NCBI RefSeq assembly: GCF_910592395.1
Contig: NC_088323.1
Coordinates: 2,730,001 to 2,794,000, forward strand
Direction of reading: 5' to 3'
DNA: 64,000 nucleotides
Source of the DNA: Lineus longissimus
Lineage: Eukaryota > Nemertea > Pilidiophora > Heteronemertea > Lineidae
This document shows positions 13,272-26,900 of the stretch, in pieces (position 1 is the first letter of the stretch; every line of letters starts with the position of its first letter). Below the pieces are notes generated by a model. The model was not told the origin of the DNA. It did no database searches and saw only the letters and a list, made by a program, of their open reading frames with translations. Both the position numbers and the translations under genes were made by a program.

Positions 13272-14969
13272 AGCGGTGAAGCAAGTATGTCCAGAGGAGA
13301 AAGCGAATTCCACAGTCCTCGATAAATGCGATGACGTAACCTACTTCAACAGGATCTCGGCCGGTTTCAAATTGAAGGACAAGTTTACTCCAACGGAAAG
13401 AAAGGCAAATACTGGCCCACAAGATTGCACATACGTGTAAGTAGCGCTGTATTGATAAAAAATACGTAACTGTAGGGAAATTAATAAAACGTCAACACCG
13501 TTGTTCCCATTGAAGATACTTTACTGTTGCCTCTCTTTGAATTTATCACAGATTCCTTTTCATGAAGATACAAGCGGGATTTTCTTAGTTGAATTACACT
13601 TGTTACTATAGTCCTTCCAAAATTAAACCCTTTTATTTCTCATTTTCTTCCGTTTTCACGCCCAGAGACTGCTCATTACTATCAACTTCGGCATTCAGAC
13701 TTCGAATATTATTCCTCTGGTTGCTTCTTGACCGTAGCCCAGACCAATCTAATTAAAAGATAAAGACCTACGCATTCGTACCTCCGTCAAATAAGAGGAA
13801 CCTCCCACGCGAAACGAGACTCTTCAGTTTTGTAGGCATTCTATTCTATTAATCGCTTAAAAATGATTCTCATTTTCTTTCGATACTTCTAAATGCAGAG
13901 TCATGGACGAAACCAAATGCTGCTCTGGCTGGGGAGGCAAAGGTTGCAAGACAGGTAAGTCAAATAATCTACTCTTATCGCTAATATGCCAACACAAATA
14001 GCATTGTCAAAGGATTTGCAGTCGATCGAGTCACCTGAAGACTTTGAAAAGAGGAACCAGCCATTCAACGGCGTAGCAGGAGCCAACTAACTGGACGCTC
14101 TACAGGATATCTAGTTACATAATGTCACTTATAAGCGATGTTGCGATTTCACCGACTGATTTAAAGAGATGGCCCATGAGGCGCCTACCCCTATTCGTCG
14201 GGGAGCAACTGATTCTCAGGGCGCCTCTCCCCAGGAAGCAAAGAACAGTTTGGTTTTTTGCCGTCAGTTGTCCGGAAAACGCATATTTGGCTGTTTAAAG
14301 ACCTGTATCTTTTCTTTCTTAGCTATATGCAAAGCCCCTTGCGAAAACGGCGGTCTTTGCCTTAAACCGGACCAATGTTCCTGCCCGGATAAATACGTCG
14401 GAAAATCTTGTGCTGATGAAGTTGCAGGTACGTCTTATGGTCAAATACGCCAGTAGTAAAATATCCTTTATATCCATGTTTTTTCTTCAGTTTACTTACA
14501 TCATTAGCACAGTTACATAACATCCAGATGGTTCGAAACAGCACAGTGCGCCTTGTGACGTTCGCTCGCAAACAGCAGTGAAACCAGACCTTCTTTGATC
14601 GGTCTGCAGACTAAAACAGCCCGGATTGAGACTAAAGAGCATTCGTACTAACGGTACCGGCCATATCGAACAGCCCAAACTGAAACTCCACTTGAGAGAA
14701 TTGTTTAACACTCTGGCCTGTTGAACAGCTTCAGAGTTGGGACCGCGTCTAAAAACCTTACTTTACACACTTACTTACAGCTGTCAATGATCAATCGAAA
14801 TATTGCTACCAGAGCGAAAATTGTGACGGAAAAAGAAAGGATGGATATCCCGGCCTTTCCGCGAAAGACGACTGCTGCAAGAGTAAATCGGGAAGTTGGG
14901 GCCTTGCAAAGGGTTCTGATGCCAGCAACTGCAAGCCATGTGGTGAAGTGAAGATTGGCGACAAACTAT
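13272..14969 (+). CDS. exons 1-4: EMI-like end, EGF module, TB-like module
   Basis: Part of the giant gene. Exons are 13272-13436, 13899-13954, 14323-14427 and 14781-14969. The first two encode a cysteine region ending in [12 protein letters not shown], the usual close of an EMI domain and very like the SCO-spondin N-terminus. Exon 3 is one EGF-like module ([19 protein letters not shown], then a closing Cys in GKSC). Exon 4 carries [21 protein letters not shown] and NCKPC, the spacing of the small TB-like module at the start of properdin and in SCO-spondin just before its first VWD. The EGF between EMI and TB is not in the vertebrate order as I know it. All junctions keep phase. The in-frame ATG at 13252 lies before the acceptor and gives no signal peptide, so it is not taken as the start. 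Confidence 0.8.
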
Positions 14970-17900
14970 GTGAGTAAATTTATGTAAAACAGCACCTTTC
15001 CCAAATCGTTGAAGGGGACCTAGTAATCTTGTAGCGTTGTGTGTCAGGATGGTTTAACTCGGAAGGCATGGTTCCACTATGCGAGCTAATGAAAGCAGCG
15101 TAAACAGCACGTGTAAAGACGTATCTTTAGCATGAGACTAAGCTTTATGGACCGAACGCGTTACATATTTCTAATCTTATTTCGAATGTTTATTATTGAC
15201 ACTTGAATAATTGATACGTTTTTTTTTTAGACCTGACAACATCGCAGATCGCGAAAATCCCCTTTTCCACTTGCGCCTCATTTGGCATAAACAACTTCCG
15301 GAGTTTTGACGGTCTCAGATTTGCCTACAAAGCACGGTGTATCTTCACGATGTTGAAAGATCCGCAATCAACATTTTATGTAAAGATTGAGTTCACGACT
15401 TGTTGGACCCCTATGTCGTGTAAAAAGGTATTTACCTACAGCACTTGCAAATCTAACTGATCACTTCTGGACCAATAAAATCCACGAAAATATAATGTTA
15501 AGTATATGTGTACACGCATAGTATGTAATATTCCCAAATGAAAATCGAATATGAATATGAAAGGTGAAATTCAGTGCAGGTTATAATTCATTTGGTTAAC
15601 ACATTCACAATTATCTCGCCCGACCAATACACACATCCATCCGACCGGACTTAAACTGATTCCGTTTCTGTCTGCTTTCTAGATCGTCTACGTAAAAACA
15701 AGAAACGGCTTGTTCGTAATCATTGGAAAAAAGGTGACCTACACGAACGATGCCAACTCCAAGAAATATGAAACAACCATGGATAAGGATGAGACCTTCC
15801 CACCCAAAAGCCGTAAGCAATATTGCCAAGGGTCCAACTCTATATTTACGCAGTCGAAGTTGGGGAGGGAGTTGTTGGGATATATAACATTTTCTCGGGA
15901 AAGGTGACTTAATACATTGCTGCGTAAGACCAGCTCGTCAGACGTCGCAGATTGAACGTGACATCTTGGTGAAGCGGCATATTCTTTTTAGATTTTGAAA
16001 TCAAAATTTCAAATTTCAAATAGGAATTCCTATTTAATTCATTATAATATGTACGGATCTGGTATAGATTTCGTGCGTTTGTGTAGACTGAAATGCAAGT
16101 AGCCTGCAATGCATGGTGCATAACTGCTCTACGGTCCTGTTATGTTTCTACATGTAGTTACAGGCAAGACAATAGAGTCTTGTAAACGATGAACACGAAC
16201 GATCCACGCCTTGTCAAATTATAGATCCTTTTTTTTTCAGTCGCTACCCCAGAGAAAGTCTATCAAAGCAAGGCAGGCGACTACTATCTTGACGCGCTGG
16301 GAGGCTTATTGCTCCTCAAGTGGAATACGAAGGGACACAACATCTTTATCACCGTGAAGAAAAGTATGTTAGATACCACTAAACTGGAAGGTATCTGCGG
16401 AAACTTTGACAAAGATCCTAAAAGTAAGTTTCTATATGGCGTTTTATCAAGTTGTTGTGTTATTCACTACGTATTTTCCGGTGTATCAATCCGCACACTG
16501 TTGCGCTGGTCATAGATTTCGTAGCGGGGCTATCAAGGACAAATAAAATAACTATGAAACACGCATTGCTTTATTCATGGTGACATTTGCATATGGCAAT
16601 ATGCAATGAAACCCGGGTAACACAAATTCAGTTCGATAAAAAGCGAGTAAACAGAAAAAGATGACGCAAAGGTAAAAACGTGTTGAATCCGATTCTTGGG
16701 GCATTCTGAACATCGCTGTTTCTGGGACATCTTACACCGCCCATTTGGAACCCGACCACCAGAATCTGCGCCAGAAAATTTATGGTTATGCACAGTAAAC
16801 CTACTTAATGGGGAATGGCATGTATACTTTGGCTGTATTACGGCCTTGCTACTGCGAGGAAATGTCCGACGGATTTTTAATTTCGTTATCCTTTCATACA
16901 CGACTGACAACTACGTTTCAGATGATTTCGTAGCTGACGGGCAGAGCTTAACTGTACCGGAGTTCTTCATCCACTATAAAGACACCTCTCAGCAGTGCCC
17001 AGACGGTGGAAGCACTATGGCCTGCAAGAATGTAAAGCACAAGATAGCGGCCACTGAAGCCTGTTCCGCATTCAAGACGAAATTCGCTTATTGTGGCACT
17101 AAATACGTAAGTGTGAGGCCGAGGCTACATTGGAACCACAGGGTAGAGTGTCATTTTTAACGAAGGTTATCTTGATTATAACCAGGGTTACACACCGCCG
17201 GCTCATTTCACACAATAGTTCGAACGTCTGTAGAAAAATAGGCTTTTGCCAATGTTAGTAGAAAGAAAAAGAACAACGCGTGCGAGAATTCATTGCATCG
17301 TTTGAGAGATGATGATATTTCAAAATTGTGATTTTTAATTGTAACCCATTGTATGATTTCAGGAAGACCCGAACGACTGGTTTGACGATTGCGTCAACGC
17401 CCACTGTCAGCTGCAAAACACCCCTGGGGTAACTGAAACAGATTTGGTTGAGGCAGTTTGTGACTTGGCGACCTGTCTTTCAGTAACGTGCGCCGAAGTC
17501 GGTATGGTCGGCGAATGGCGGTCGCAGAGGTTCTGCCGTGAGTATATGAAAGAAATTTCACGACCATGAGCATAATTTCAAACCTTTTTTCTTGTTTAGA
17601 AGCTGTCGTAGATCGGGGACACTGGAGCATATATACATGATATGCATGCACAAATATTAGAATTAACTAATATTCCGTGTAGAAAATGTCTTAATAAGTT
17701 CCAAATACGATGCAGTTTAAACGTGAATGTGTATTAACGATACATGTATACTGTCTACTCATTTAGCCAAAACGTGCCCTGCTGGCTTAGTGTTCAAGGA
17801 AGCAGCCAGCTCCTGCGATGTAATGTTCTGCGGTCAGGTTCCAATGCCAAAAGAGAATTGCAATGAGAAGCGTCCAGATTGTGTTTGTCCTGATGGGAAA

Positions 17901-20900
17901 CTGATATACAAGAATAAGTGCATAGCCCCAATGAAATGTCCATGCATCTACAGAGACAAAGAGTACAACGAGGGCGAAAAAGTCTATCAGGGCTGCCGGT
18001 TGTGGTAAGTTGTCTTCTTTATATTGTTACGAAAATGTTCGCTTATCTTGGTGATTTATAATTTATCCGTCGACTTTAGAAGTCAATTTAGCATTATTTT
18101 ATGAAATCTGACGTTTTTTTTCCACAATCATTGCCAAACTGGCAATCTCGCTCAATATCTATGATTGGTAAACTCCGCGATATCTCAATCGATCGACTTA
18201 TCTCGATTAATGGAGATGTTAGCTGGATTGATCGAGATAATCACCTCGGGCGATCGACTTATTTATCTCAATCGCCCGAGATAATATCTCGATCGATCAC
18301 TGAAGTAATAAATCCATCAATCGAGATATTTCAGGAAATAAATCATGGGATGTCTTTTCCCAGCCACCCGTAGTGGTGCCATCGAGTTCTGGGCAAATTC
18401 ATTTACACACTTTTAAATCTGATTTCACACTTCGTAGCAAAAAGCATAAGGGATACTGGTGTCTTTAAAAAACCGTCGCTGAATAATTTCACTAATCGTT
18501 AGGCTTGAGTAATCTGCCTATTATTTCAATTCAACCTTGCCAGAAAGATAACAAGATACCACGCATTTTTTCCTTCTGTTTTCAACAGTGTGTGCGGTGG
18601 CACTCCGAAAACTGGAACAAGGTGGACATGTCCAAACATACAGTGCCCCCAGAACTGCTTAATTTTCGGCAGCTCAGTCATACCATTCATTGGTCATAGA
18701 TACGAAGTCGACGTCGGGACATGTCCCATGACGGTTTTGACGGTAAGTGAAGTTCACCCCTAAAGTTATGAAGGCATGTGAGTTGAGTTTTGAAAGACCA
18801 ACTGTTTGAATTATGTCTCTTTAAGAGATCATGTCAGAAAGCAAAAGCTATCATCAATTATATGCAGAGGTCATATTTTGTGCATTATTTTAAAAACCAC
18901 CCTGTATTTCTGTCGCATCACGCATGCCAGTCTCATTAGTCAACACGGTCGCAATATGAGCCGGCTACATCAGCTCCATCTTCTTAATCGCTTTTTTACA
19001 GCCAAGGCCAGCTTATGCCCAAGACGAAAGAGCGAACATGACTGTTGTAATGCAGCGGGAGGATTGTGAGACCGGTAAATGCCTAATTACGTTAAAAATC
19101 AAAGTTGGCGGTATCGTCCTGACTTTGACACCCACTGGCGGAAAAGGGGATGCTTCGGTAAGTACAAGTCCCAAGATATTGTGGTCAAGTATTCCCTCTA
19201 AAATTTATTTATACTCTCGATCATTTGCTACCGTATTGCCACCGTGTTTCGTAAACAATTACCCATCATCGAGAAGAAGTTTTTTCATCAATACAGATTG
19301 CCGGCATGTACTCGAAGCTATGCAAGAAGTTTTGTGTGTTTTTAAAGCTGAAAATTGGACACTCCTCGTGACTGGGTTTGATCGGAAGGCTGATAAATAT
19401 ATCGTTTCGCAAAATTCACTTCCATTTTCATTTTCAGATCATTCATCAAGGCACAAAAACAATCAGTGAAATGCCCTATAAAGATGATACTTTCCACATC
19501 CGGAAACCAACTAATTTGTACTACGTCGTCGAAGTACTTAAAACCTTGACCATCGAGTTTAACGGCGCCTACAGGACAATCTACTTTAGGATTGCACCAT
19601 ATTTACAAAGCAAGGTCAGTATATGTGCCCCATTTTAGTAAAAAATCTCCCATAGCCCCTGAAACTCAGAATTTCAATGCCCAAAGACATCATTTGATCA
19701 TTGCCTTGTACCTTCGTGACAGATCTAAATACACCAGGCGTCTACTTGGTCGAGTTGATAGATTTGAGGAGGAATGATGTCGATAGAAGTAAAGTCTAAA
19801 CCGGAGCCTTCTTAGTGTTGAACCGATTTTTTAACTGTGTTTTGATGCGTTTTTTTTCTTAAAGATGGTTGGACTTTGCAGCATCGTTGACAGCCAAGGT
19901 AATATATTTTCCACGGCTGCTGGAGTGTCGGTCAACAAGGCCAGATTCATTGCGGGGAGTGCTGCTGATAAAGACTCCGCAGAGAGTGAAGTGGCATGCA
20001 GCAAGCCTTCCTGGGAACCCAAGGAGGAGCCGTGTGCATCGAATCTAGTAAGTTTGATTAGTTTCATTACCAACTTTACTTCAAATGCAAAACCTTCCCA
20101 AGTTATCTGAAAATGCACCTAAAAACTGCATGTTTTGTTTCACGGAGGCATTTGGATGATGACCAACTGTGGTGCATTGTGACACATAATATGATACCGG
20201 TAAGTGTTTGAGCTCCCAATTTTTTTCCAGGCTCGAAAGGCAGATGTGGAAAAAGCCTGTAGTCCTATTCTCGACCCAGATGGCGCATTTGCCGCGTGTC
20301 TGGGCACGAAGGTTAACCTCGAATCGCAGTACAAAATATGCATAGCGGAAATGTGTCGTAATAAGGAGTTTGACTCAACAAAAACCATGTGCGCAGCCTA
20401 CCACATTGCTGGAAGAAAATGCAGCTTGGAGGGAATAAGTGTTGATTGGACACTTGCCGTGTCTCAATGCCGTAAGTTAAGTTTTATCTATGTCTTCAAT
20501 AACGTACATAAATACATACCTTGCACTTTAATTTGTCATTTGTTGCTCTTTGTAGACCGTATGGGTTGCAAAACATGCCAATGGCATAATCCTAAGACAA
20601 CACGCGAAAACACCATCAACAAGAAACAAAGACGCCCCCAGTAAAAGGAGCTATATATTTCTAGCTTGAGCGCTAAGAAGCGCATCTATCTCAAGCTTAC
20701 TTAAAGCCTTACATTTTAGGAACCATCTTTGACTGCGTCAACACCGTTTACGTCGAGTGTTCCGAAAATTGTCACTCGGCTTGTGCGGATGTTCAAGCTC
20801 GAGTCAAGTGTTCCCCATACGAGTGCATTCCCGGTTGTCGATGCCCGAAAGATCAACTCATGGCAACAGATTCAAACGGTAATGAGGGCAGAGTTTGTGT

Positions 20901-23900
20901 GCCAAGAAACAAATGCAAGTGCAGGAACCCCTACAGAGAGCGTGCAGTGCTGAACCCGGGAGATGAAATCAAGATGAGCTGTATAACTTGGTAAGTGCAG
21001 TTGTTGCATAATTTCCTACTGCCATCCTAGGCTTCAGACAGTAAGAGATATGGGTGAAGGTGTAAGTAAAGTGAATGATTTTGCTTGAAACCTCATGTTC
21101 ATTACACGAGGCTATTTTGTCCAGAATTGACGTAAACACTCGCTATATCTGGGAATACAGGCAGAAGCTAGGGGTAAGGGAAGTGGGTCTGGTTTGACTC
21201 GGTGGCAAAAATCCTCTTTATGATATCCCGAGTAGTGGCACCTATTGGTGATTTCTTAAAACGCAATGTGACCAATGTGGTTTCATCTTTTTTTTCCGTT
21301 TGAAGAGGTTCCACTCATAAGGCATGAGACTCAAAGAAGTCTTCCCTGTTCATGTCGATGGTTGGAAATATGGTGGGAACGGTGGGCGGGTGCTCGAACG
21401 CCCTCCAGCGTGTCTGGTTGGTGGTACCATAGCTTGCACATCCAGTCACAGGTTGCTGACTCTTTTCTTTTCATATCTTTTCACTTAGTGAATGCTCGAA
21501 TGCTTTACTAATGTGCCGAAACCACAACGATACGCAATGTACGGAAAACGTTCGATGTCCAACTGGAAAAGTACATTTCAAAGACCCTTCTAAAATACCT
21601 CCACAGATGAAGTGTGGAAGAAATTTCCCGATACCTGCAATAAGAGCAAACAAACCACTCTGTGTTTGCCCAGCTGGAAAGTTCCGAGCCTATTCAACAG
21701 ATGTAAGTACATGTTCATCCTCAGCCTTAAAGTAGTAGCTCAGCGATGAAAGTCGACTTAACTTTGCCATAGGCCGCGGGGTCAGATTTCCTACCAACAG
21801 TGGTGACCAATCTATTTAGGGAAACAAACAGTTCATCGAATAAAAATCGAATATTAGGTTTTCAGGTCCTTCAGATTGATGCAATGATAGTTCAAAACGT
21901 TGCTCCAACTTTTTTTTTATTTCCAGGGGAGCAGATTCAATTGTGTTGACGAGACCGACTGTCCATGTTACACACCAATTTTCATGGCACCAAATACGGA
22001 GGTCAACATTGGCGGTTGTGCACTTTTGTGAGTTCATCTTCCATTTTCTCGCCATACAACCATTGCATTGTTTGCTACAGGGTTATGTTTCTTAGAGCTC
22101 GAACATTAGGGAAATAGCCCTACATGATTTTGAACAAGCCACATTTGAAGTTTGATCGATTTCCTTGTATTCGAGTCGTATGAGAGGATAATCATTTCTA
22201 GCCCAAGACTCGATAGTCGATAGAGAAGAAGTTCTCGCTGACTCGTTCAGGTTATTGAGAGGAGAGGAAGTCATCTCTCCCAATTACCCCTGTGTGCGAA
22301 GGCTTAGACCTAGGATTTTTTGCACTTACATATCCGTGGATGAATCAAAGAATAAGGAGAACAGGGCGTCTCTCAACTTGGCTGTGTGGTAGGGGGCGAT
22401 TATCTAATAAGCATTCCTAGTAATGTGTCCCAGTAAGACGTTGCCATCTTCTCCATTCTGTACCAACATGACATGACTACTGGATTCATGGGAGGAAGGG
22501 GGGGGGGGTAATCCTTGGTTGCCAACTGGCGAAATGTTAAATATACATATTAGTCTACCTTTAATTACAGCAAATGCTCGAAAGGAAGTGTATCAAAGGT
22601 GAAGGACATCGATTGTTACAAGACCTGCTTTGCCTTCGGCGACCCGCATTACCTTACATTTGACGGGAGCTTGTATACCAGCCAACAACCATGTAAAATG
22701 CTCCTCGTAGAGTTAGCGCTTTTCCCCATAAAGGTGTGTATTAAGGATAGTGCACTAAGAACATAAATGTAGTAAAATATCAGACAACACCTTAAAATCA
22801 TCAGACCTCCCACTCCTCCGAGATTAAGGTCTTGCACAATTTGTAAGGATGGGATTGGGCAGCAAGGTCGCTCCAAGACGGAGGCATTGGAGGTGTCTGC
22901 ATTTGGTTGATCGACGTATATCATATATACAGTTTTTGTTGCTTAGATTTTGGGGATACCTTAACATTGACAAAAAACTTTTAGTCTTTTTTGTCATCCT
23001 ATGCGTCAGTGTTTGTCCTCTTTATTTTTAAAGGTCTTCGTCAAAAATGAACAGTGCGGAACAACAGGCGTGACATGTACGAAAACAATTGAAATGATCG
23101 TTAATGATCTCACAATCGTGCTCAGCAGAGGCAGACCAATTACTGCTGGCGAGCTCACTCTCACAAATTTCGACAAAGTCCACCTCGATGACGATATCCT
23201 TATCAAGAAGGTTGGTCAGCGGTTGATTGTGATTGAAATAGAGAGCAAGGCAGTCAAGCTAGAATGGGACTTGGGTAAGAGCAGCATCAGTGGTGCTTCA
23301 CACATACACACTTCACACACAATTTATAAGTACTAGATATGTATAGTATATATCTTTAAGTGGGTTTTGTCATTTTAGGAAACAAAATATAGTCTGCCCC
23401 AATTCTCATTAAATAAAAAAAAACTGTCTGACTATAACGCTCACTTTCTTTTGCCGAGATTTCACTTTATAACTCGCTGCTGGTTTTATTACCTTAATTC
23501 CATCATCAAAATTAATTATAAATTATCAAGGCACCAGTGTGTCCATCGGCCTGAGAGGGATGCATAAGAACAACATTTCTGGAGGAATATGTGGTAACTA
23601 CGACGGTAACCCGGACAACGACTTCATGACAGAATCCGGTGCCTTGACTGAGAGTGCTGACACCTTTGTCTCCAGTTGGAGTGTCGAAAAATGCAAGCAA
23701 GACGTGAAGCCTCCAGCTGCCGATGTCAAGCCATGCACTGGGGTGAGTAATCAGCATGTGGTCGCAAATACATACAATATGTATGTAACTGAAATAATGT
23801 CAATGAAATTGGTGTACGTATTGAGATAGTAAAAGTTAAAAAAAGCACATTAGAAGAATGATTCAAAACCTAACAGGGACATGAATAATTTATTCATCAA

Positions 23901-26900
23901 GAACTAGCCTGTCAATTAGCCGCATTTTTGCAATAGCTCGAGGGTTATATGTCGTCAAGATCATGGCCAAGTCGTTCAAAATGCTTGTCTAGTCACTTAC
24001 ATAATAATGTCATAAACTTAACTTTGGCGTTAAGTCTACAGTGCTTAACTGAAGGTGACAGCACTAACCTAAAATTAACGCCCAACACATTGTAAGCTAT
24101 CTCGTTGTCAGCATCCGACCTCTGGATAATATTTCTTGCAGGGGAACATGATGAATGTGGCAATTATAATGATAAATCTTCCCTACGCTCAATAACAATT
24201 GTGGCTGAGACAATAGGTCTTCTCGGGTTATAAAAGATAATTTTGTCGTGCCATAATAATTCTGTATTCTGAATTTGTTCCTCATCATCGCCTAGGTCGA
24301 GTTCAGGGAAGCCTGGGCGAAACAAAGTTGCGGTATTATCAAGGATGAAAATGGCCCATTCGCGGAATGCCTCAAGTTCACCACTGCCGCTGACGAATTC
24401 AAAGAGATTTGCGAATATGACGCCTGTCGATGTGACCGTGGAGGCGACTGCGAGTGTTTGTGTACAGCCTTGGCCGCGTTTGCTGTGATCTGCTCCAATG
24501 TCGGGAAGCCTGTGAAGTGGAGGACACCAACACTTTGCCGTTAGTATATATACTTATCACGGAGGGTAAAGGTATTGGTTTACCTAGTTACACAATAGAA
24601 ACAAGGTGTTCCCATTACAGTGTTGGATGGGTAAAATCGAATAAAAATAATAAATGCGGGCCTTAATGCCCCTCAGAATGAACTAATCTTTTGTCCGTTT
24701 CTTTTGTGTCGTCATTTCCTCTCGCGGTATTTTTCTTGGCAAACCGATACCCTTACCCACCGTGCTTGTATAGTACCTTCACTCCCGGTATCCTACGCAA
24801 TATGTGCATGAATCAAACGTTTTTTCAGTCACCCTCGACACGAGTTTGTGAGAAGTGGCTTGTTGCACAAATCATTTCGAGTCCGTCACACGACGAAAAA
24901 TATTCTGATACGATTCTGATATAAGATCTTGTCAAATAAAATCTACTTTCCTGAATAATGGTTATAATATTCTTGTAAAGTTCTGGTTTATGTGGTTTAA
25001 GATTTCAACCAGAATTCTACCAGACTACAAAAGTTGTATAGATAACTGATGATCTTACATTCTGTTTTCCAGCCATTATGTGCGAAGGAGGTACTGTTTA
25101 CAGACCTTGTGGACCCTACTGTCAGGAAACGTGCATGGACTTGAGCCTTGGACGTAACATTAGCGATGAATGTGCACACACACCAATGTGTTCGGAAGGT
25201 TGCTTCTGTCCAAAAGGAACCGTTCTGCAAGGTACTGTCAAAAGTGCTTAATATCTTTAACTCTCCCTTTAGCCAATATAACTGAAAGGGTCATAAGGGA
25301 CGTCGGAGTGACGGAACAATAATACATCTTGCAATTAATATTTTGAAAAGTGCAAACAGAGTTTTTACATTATAACAGTGCCTATTCCCATCGTGTGAAA
25401 AATTAGGAACTCCGAATTTTATACATTTGTGTTGGTCTTGTCCTTTTCAGATAGTGTCTGTATTCCGAAGAGGGAGTGTCCATGTTACATTAAGGGCGTC
25501 CCATTCCATTCGGACACTTCAGCCACAATTGATTGTCAGAACTGGTATGTATTGATAATGTAGTGAGAATGGCATTGTGAAATGATACGTCCTCAACGTG
25601 TTGCTGGGAAAGCTGTAGCGTACCTTTCCAACGTTTTCACACCCAACGCTTCTAGCTAAAAAATGTTTAACGATTCTTTGCCCAAGAACGTATCAGTTGT
25701 GCACGGTGTAGGAAGGTGAGCACGTTGGACCGTGTCCGTTAAATCAAAAAAGGTTGAGGAGGCGTTTGAATTTCTGTTAATGATATTTATTTCAGTACTT
25801 GTGAGGAAGGCAAGTTGATTTGTGTCGGGGAGAAGTGTAAGGATGAAACGTGCGCTGCTGACATGTTTACTTGCAAGCGGGGCGGGAAGTGCATACCCAT
25901 AACATGGAAATGCGATAATGCCAAAGACTGTGACGATGCCAGCGATGAGGAAGATTGCGAGCATCCAAGTAAGTCATCTTAACTCAATCAGTTTTGATCT
26001 GGTCAGCTAAGGATACACCCGTTCTCATTTTTAATCGCGTATCATGAAACCTAAAGCGCGAACGTTGTCAGGTCGAAAGTTGCGATAGCATCCATGTATG
26101 ATTCTTAGTTAAGACGGATCTTCAGTTTCGGATGCATGTCCTTGTGAATTCCATGATTCCATGATTCCTGTAGGAGTCTAATGAATCTCATGTATGTACA
26201 GTGTGTACAAAACTGAACAAGAATTTGAATACGAATCTTATAAGAATCTTGTTGCAATTTGTCGACCTTGCTTCACATTGCCGAGCGATTACAGTACCCG
26301 CTTTGATCACCGTGGCATAGCGTCACACTTTTGGTCTTGTATCGCTTTGCTCGAACATGACATCAATATTTATAACTCTCTTTTAGCTGGTAAATTCTCT
26401 CGCTTTTGTCGCTATTTCCAGCATGCCCACCAGGTACCATACCATGCCCAGGCAACTGTCTCAAGTCTAGTATGATCTGCGATAACGAAAAGGACTGCGA
26501 TGACGGAATTGACGAAATGCACTGTAAGTGAAATGAAAAATGGAGTTGTGCTTAATGTAGCTAAAGTTACCTCATCCTCGAGTTCATCGATGTGAGGCCG
26601 CTTTGTTGATAACTAAGAAATACTAACGAAACCAAGCCAAGACATTGTCTTTGCTTTGTTGCGCTATTCATTTCCACCGTTGATCGATTGCCTTCAAACT
26701 TGATAATTGGTGAACGTAAAAGGGTAAAATTCTACTGCAATTGGAAACAGTCGCAGTTTTGCCCCTTTCACAGGCTTAGTAGTCAGATACAACTTATGAG
26801 GCAATTACAATGTACTTCTTTCCAAATAATCCCATGCCTGTGAAAGCCTTTAAGTTTCCACGCAAATCACCGATTCCATACATTTCCAGTGGTTTCTAGC

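Noticed and set aside
20553-20644. Possible exon after C8-2
   Set aside because: The acceptor is plausible, but the frame stops at 20644 with no donor, and the exon at 20720 joins C8-2 to TIL2 in the right phase.
21275-21470. Possible exon between TIL2 and its tail
   Set aside because: Direct joining of 20990 to 21489 gives [13 protein letters not shown] in frame; the intervening frame has no cysteine pattern.
24691-24924. Hydrophobic 77-codon frame in the intron after C8-3
   Set aside because: Exon 22 joins to 25073 in phase; this frame has no acceptor and no cysteine module.
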